35,576 nt of DNA, taken from assembly GCA_947453205.1 (NCBI GenBank), contig CANGFT010000045.1:1-35576 (forward strand), read 5' to 3'. Under the pieces are notes generated by a model. It saw nothing but the letters and a program-made list of their open reading frames with translations. It ran no database searches and was not told the origin of the DNA. Shown piece by piece: positions 32,466 to 35,576 of this stretch. The stretch's first letter is position 1; each line of letters begins with the position of its first letter. The translations under genes were made by a program, and so were the position numbers. This stretch comes from Beijerinckiaceae bacterium (GTDB taxonomy: Bacteria > Pseudomonadota > Alphaproteobacteria > Rhizobiales > Beijerinckiaceae).

Positions 32466-34058
32466 ATGGCCTCCGACCTTCGCCGCGTCTCCCGCGCGCT
32501 CCTGTCCGTTTCCGATAAGACCGGCCTCGTCGATTTCGCCCGCGCCCTCAGCGCGCGGGGCGTTGAGCTGGTCTCGACCGGCGGCACGCGCAAGGCGCTC
32601 GCCGACGCCGGCCTGCCCGTGAAGGACGTCTCCGACCTCACCGGCTTTCCGGAAATGATGGATGGACGGGTCAAGACCCTCCATCCCATCGTCCATGGCG
32701 GCCTGCTGGCCATCCGCGAAAACCCGGAGCATGAGGCGGCCATGCTCGCCCACGGCATCGGGCCCATCGACCTCCTCGTGGTGAATCTCTACCCCTTCGA
32801 GGCGACGGTGCTGAAGGGCGCGGGCTATGACGACTGCATCGAGAACATCGACATCGGCGGCCCCGCCATGATCCGCGGCGCGGCCAAGAACCATGGCGAC
32901 GTGACCGTGGTGGTCGAGGTCAGCGACTATCAAGCCGTCCTTGATGCGCTCGAAGCCAATGGCGGCGCGACCACGCTGGCCCTGCGCAAGCATCTCGCCC
33001 AGAAGGCCTATGCCCGCACCGCCGCCTATGACGCGGCCATCTCCAACTGGTTCGCCGCCGAGCTCGGCGAGGCGACGCCGGACTATCGCGCGCTTGGCGG
33101 GCAGCTCGCCGAGAAGATGCGCTATGGCGAGAACCCCCACCAGTCCGCAGGCTTCTATAAAACCCCCGAGCAGCGCTTCGGCGTCTCGACCGCCCGGCAG
33201 GTGCAGGGCAAGACGCTCTCCTACAACAATGTGAACGACACCGACGCCGCCTTCGAATGCGTCGCCGAATTCGACCCCGCGCGCACAGCCGCCGTCGCCA
33301 TCATCAAGCACGCCAACCCCTGCGGCGTCGCCGAAGCCCCAAGCCTGCGCGAGGCCTATGAACAGGCGCTGCGCTGCGACCCGGTCTCCGCCTTCGGCGG
33401 CATCGTGGCCCTCAACCGCAAGCTCGATGCGGAAGCGGCGCTGGAAATCGTCAAGATCTTCACCGAAGTCATCATCGCCCCCGACGCGGATGAAGAGGCG
33501 ATCCGCATCGTCGGCGCCAAGAAGAACCTGCGCCTGCTGCTGACAGGCGGCCTGCCCGATCCGCGCGCGCAGGGGCTCGTGCTGCGCACGGTGGCGGGCG
33601 GCATGCTCGTGCAGGGCCGCGACAACGCGGTCGTGGACGACATGGACCTGCGGGTGGTGACGAAGCGCGCGCCCACGGCGCAGGAGCTGGCGGATCTGAA
33701 ATTCGCCTTCCGCGTGGCCAAGCATGTGAAGTCCAACGCCATCGTCTATGCGCGGGGCGGGGCGACGGTGGGAGTCGGCGCGGGCCAGATGAGCCGCGTC
33801 GATTCCTCGCGCATCGCGGCGTGGAAGGCCTCGGAGGCCGCAAAGGCCGCCGGTCTCTCCGAGACGCTCGCCAAGGGCGCGGTCGTGGCCTCGGACGCCT
33901 TCTTCCCCTTTGCGGACGGGCTGCTCGCCGCTGCGGAAGCTGGCGCGACCGCCGTCATTCAGCCCGGCGGCTCCATGCGCGACGATGAGGTCATCAAGGC
34001 GGCCGACGAGGCGGGCCTCGCCATGGTGCTGACCGGACACCGCCATTTCCGTCACTGA
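32466..34058 (+). CDS. purH: Bifunctional AICAR transformylase / IMP cyclohydrolase PurH
   Basis: This 530-residue protein has an N-terminal IMP cyclohydrolase (MGS-like) domain with [28 protein letters not shown] and [16 protein letters not shown], and a C-terminal AICAR transformylase domain with KHANPCG, the [11 protein letters not shown] loop and [10 protein letters not shown] near the end. It carries out the last two steps of IMP synthesis. A TTG four codons upstream is in frame, but the ATG at 32466 ([19 protein letters not shown]) is preceded by AGG at proper distance and matches homologues. It follows heparinase II/III with one convergent gene between them, and has its own long upstream region. 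Confidence 0.96.
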   Translation: MASDLRRVSRALLSVSDKTGLVDFARALSARGVELVSTGGTRKALADAGLPVKDVSDLTGFPEMMDGRVKTLHPIVHGGLLAIRENPEHEAAMLAHGIGPIDLLVVNLYPFEATVLKGAGYDDCIENIDIGGPAMIRGAAKNHGDVTVVVEVSDYQAVLDALEANGGATTLALRKHLAQKAYARTAAYDAAISNWFAAELGEATPDYRALGGQLAEKMRYGENPHQSAGFYKTPEQRFGVSTARQVQGKTLSYNNVNDTDAAFECVAEFDPARTAAVAIIKHANPCGVAEAPSLREAYEQALRCDPVSAFGGIVALNRKLDAEAALEIVKIFTEVIIAPDADEEAIRIVGAKKNLRLLLTGGLPDPRAQGLVLRTVAGGMLVQGRDNAVVDDMDLRVVTKRAPTAQELADLKFAFRVAKHVKSNAIVYARGGATVGVGAGQMSRVDSSRIAAWKASEAAKAAGLSETLAKGAVVASDAFFPFADGLLAAAEAGATAVIQPGGSMRDDEVIKAADEAGLAMVLTGHRHFRH

Positions 34059-34102
34059 AATCAGAACCTTCCTGTTCATCAGGCGTTCACCAATAAGGCA
34101 TA

Positions 34103-34124
34103 TTCGAAGGCGAGAGCCTTCGAA
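34103..34124. other. Perfect 9-bp hairpin with GAGA tetraloop downstream of purH
   Basis: TTCGAAGGC and GCCTTCGAA form a perfect stem closed by a GAGA (GNRA-type) tetraloop, 45 bases after the purH stop. No T-run follows, so if it ends transcription it is not a classical intrinsic terminator. It may protect the mRNA 3' end. The rest of the 168-base gap to 34227 shows no clear gene. Confidence 0.5.
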
Positions 34125-34226
34125 ATGGCTCGGCTTGTCCATGATCGGGGCGAAGCTTGGCCATGATGCCGCGCGATGAATGACGCGGGCGGAAACGCCG
34201 CCCTGAAGGAACGGGAATAGACAGCT

Positions 34227-34514
34227 ATGCAGATCAGCTTCACCAACGAAGTCGAAAGCGGACGGGTTCTTTATCCGCTTGGCCGCGTTCAGGCCTCCGC
34301 CTCATGGCATGGAACGGCGCTGGCCGGGGATGGCGAGGACTATCGCAGCGCCGCGCTTCAGGCCCTCATCGAAAAGGCCCGCGAATTCGACGCCGACGCC
34401 ATCATCGGCGTGGACTATGGCTTTGACGAAGTGAAGCATGGCGAACTCTGCGCGGTCGAACTGCGCCGCGTCTCGGCCAGCGGCATCGCGGTCAAGCTGG
34501 CGAAGGCCGCCTGA
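34227..34514 (+). CDS. YbjQ/heavy-metal-binding domain-like protein
   Basis: This 95-residue protein has the YbjQ (UPF0145) pattern in its second half: AALQALIEKAREFDADAIIGVDYGF, where the DADAIIGV strand is the family hallmark. The N-terminal strand region ESGRVLYPLGRVQASASW is shorter than in classical members. The domain forms a pentameric ring in solved relatives, but its function is unknown; the name heavy-metal-binding derives from an automatic domain label. AAGGAACGGGAA precedes the ATG. Its stop abuts, base to base, the stop of the convergent MOSC gene. Confidence 0.75.
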   Translation: MQISFTNEVESGRVLYPLGRVQASASWHGTALAGDGEDYRSAALQALIEKAREFDADAIIGVDYGFDEVKHGELCAVELRRVSASGIAVKLAKAA

Positions 34515-35063
34515 TCAGACCTTCTCAAGCGGGCGGTGAGGCTCCGGCGGCAGATCCACCATGATCGCGTCGCCCGGCGCAATGTCGCCGCCCGCAAGCA
34601 CAATCCCCATGACGCCGGACTTCATCCGCACCACGCCATCGCCGCGCTGGATGAGCTGCGCCATCAACCCCTGCTGAAACCCGTCGATCTGGGAGCAGGG
34701 ATTGCGCAGGCCCGTGATCTCGATCACCGCCCCCCCGATGCGCAGCAGCGCGCCCGTCGGCAGATCGAGCAGGGCGACGCCCCGGGTGGTGACATTCTCG
34801 CCAAGCTCCCCCGGCTTCACATCAAAGCCCGCCTTCGCCAGCTCATCAAAGAGTTCGGAATGGATGAGATGGACCTGCCGCAGGTTGGGCGCCTGCGGAT
34901 TCTTGCGCACGTGATAGCGATGCTTCACGGTGACGCCCATATGGGCGTCGCCCTCGACGCCGAGGCCCGCCAGCAGGCGGATCGACATTTCATTGGGCTT
35001 GCTGAAGGAATGAGCGCGCGCGCGGCTGACGGCGACGACGCTTGCATTGTGGTCTGCGGCCAT
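34515..35063 (-). CDS. MOSC domain protein
   Basis: This 182-residue stand-alone MOSC protein has LGVEGDAHMG at 34-43, GELGENVTTRG at 85-95 and the invariant Cys123 in ITGLRNPCSQIDGF, the residue predicted to carry sulfur in molybdenum-cofactor sulfurases. It lacks the N-terminal domains of cofactor sulfurases and of YiiM-type partners, so substrate and role are unknown; sulfur transfer or N-hydroxylated base reduction are family-level guesses. It starts 12 bases after the prfA stop on the same strand, where prmC normally stands in alphaproteobacteria. Confidence 0.88.
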   Translation of the reverse strand: MAADHNASVVAVSRARAHSFSKPNEMSIRLLAGLGVEGDAHMGVTVKHRYHVRKNPQAPNLRQVHLIHSELFDELAKAGFDVKPGELGENVTTRGVALLDLPTGALLRIGGAVIEITGLRNPCSQIDGFQQGLMAQLIQRGDGVVRMKSGVMGIVLAGGDIAPGDAIMVDLPPEPHRPLEKV

Positions 35064-35075
35064 CGCCTCGCCTCC

Positions 35076-35576
35076 CTAAAGATTGCTCGCCGCCAGCTGC
35101 GCCGCCTGATGTTCGGTGATCAGGGGGTCGATCACATCGTCGAGCGCTTCGCCGGTGATGATCTTGTCGAGCTTGTAGAGGGTGAGGTTGATCCGGTGAT
35201 CGGTCAAGCGCCCCTGCGGAAAATTATAGGTGCGGATGCGCTCGGAGCGGTCGCCCGAACCCACCTGCGACTTGCGGTCGGCGGCACGCTCGGTGTCGAG
35301 CTTCTGGCGCTGCATGTCATAGAGCCGCGCCTTGAGAAGGCCCATGGCGCGCGCGCGGTTCTTGTGCTGGGAACGCTCGTCCTGCACGAAGACGATGGTG
35401 TTGGTGGGAATATGGGTGATGCGGATCGCCGATTCCGTTTTATTCACATGCTGGCCGCCGGCGCCCTGCGCGCGCATCGTGTCGATCCTGAGATCGGCCT
35501 CGTTGATGTCGATGTCGACATCCTGGGCCTCGGGCAGCACCGCCACCGTCGCCGCCGACGTATGGATGCGCCCCTG
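35076..35576 (-). CDS. prfA: Peptide chain release factor 1, C-terminal part
   Basis: The visible 166 residues are the C-terminal part of RF1, open to the window edge. The first residues [20 protein letters not shown] lead into the peptidyl-tRNA hydrolysis loop [20 protein letters not shown], with the universally conserved [22 protein letters not shown] near the C-terminus is typical of RF1/RF2. The stop-codon recognition domain lies beyond the window, so RF1 is preferred over RF2 on the segment ending in RLTDHR and on the [12 protein letters not shown] that follows. RF1 ends translation at UAA and UAG. The methyltransferase gene prmC does not follow; a MOSC gene does. Confidence 0.93.
   Translation of the reverse strand, partial: QGRIHTSAATVAVLPEAQDVDIDINEADLRIDTMRAQGAGGQHVNKTESAIRITHIPTNTIVFVQDERSQHKNRARAMGLLKARLYDMQRQKLDTERAADRKSQVGSGDRSERIRTYNFPQGRLTDHRINLTLYKLDKIITGEALDDVIDPLITEHQAAQLAASNL

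Noticed and set aside
32172-34142. Very long minus-strand open frame (about 650 codons) running opposite purH and joined to the hypothetical gene
   Set aside because: It is antisense to purH, whose domains and motifs are complete. The long frame is a by-product of high GC in the third codon position. Only its last 142 codons, outside purH, are kept as a gene.

Overview
The window is a high-GC alphaproteobacterial chromosome segment, most likely Hyphomicrobiales (Rhizobiales). The evidence is the conserved block rplU-rpmA-GNAT-obgE-proB-(proA)-nadD-rsfS-rlmH-envC-ctpA-divergent polysaccharide deacetylase-rppH, the comF-grxC-DUF1178 group beside ubiG and lysC, an SDHAF4/DUF1674 protein, and an rsmB-heparinase II/III-purH series. 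I cannot name the genus from sequence alone. No rRNA, tRNA, CRISPR array or complete mobile element was seen.

Layout. 1-700: debris of mobile DNA, namely the 3' end of an IS481-family transposase abutting a serine-recombinase C-terminal remnant that carries a hexamer expansion, then an 8-bp G-rich tandem repeat and an AT-rich patch. 702-9741 (minus strand): thiolase, rppH, a deacetylase-like protein, ctpA, the envC-like activator, rlmH, rsfS, nadD, a cold shock protein and an extradiol-type dioxygenase. 9820-12156 (minus): proA and corA. 12300-16538 (plus): an orphan Tat-exported binding protein, a ribbon-helix-helix protein, a glyoxalase-I-like protein, and a two-gene Tat-subunit/GMC dehydrogenase module. 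16596-18554 (minus): an amidohydrolase and a Bug/TctC binding protein with their own promoter. 18638-22265 (minus): proB, obgE, a GNAT acetyltransferase, rpmA and rplU. 22518-24130 (plus): comF, grxC, DUF1178. 24140-25679 (minus): a LapG-type cysteine peptidase and ubiG. 25873-28183 (plus): an AT-hook-rich protein and lysC. 28202-28432 (minus): SDH assembly factor 4. 28592-31730 (plus): rsmB and heparinase II/III. 31743-32171 (minus): an unknown protein. 32466-34514 (plus): purH and a YbjQ-like protein. 34515-35576 (minus): a MOSC protein and the 3' half of prfA.

How it fits together. The housekeeping genes cover ribosome assembly and translation (rplU, rpmA, obgE, rsfS, rlmH, rsmB, prfA), proline, lysine, NAD, purine and ubiquinone synthesis, RNA turnover and cell-wall remodelling. 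The accessory material lies inside this backbone: proA and proB, usually neighbours, are separated by about 7.5 kb of corA plus catabolic or redox genes, and nadD is separated from proA by a cold shock gene and a dioxygenase with a complete active site. The most interesting accessory unit is a GMC oxidoreductase with the Cys-x5-Cys-x3-Cys signature of the iron-sulfur-containing FAD glucose dehydrogenases, paired with a Tat hitch-hiker subunit but with no cytochrome c subunit. A three-AT-hook protein between ubiG and lysC, and two overlapping inverted repeats in front of purH, are the other candidates for undescribed biology.
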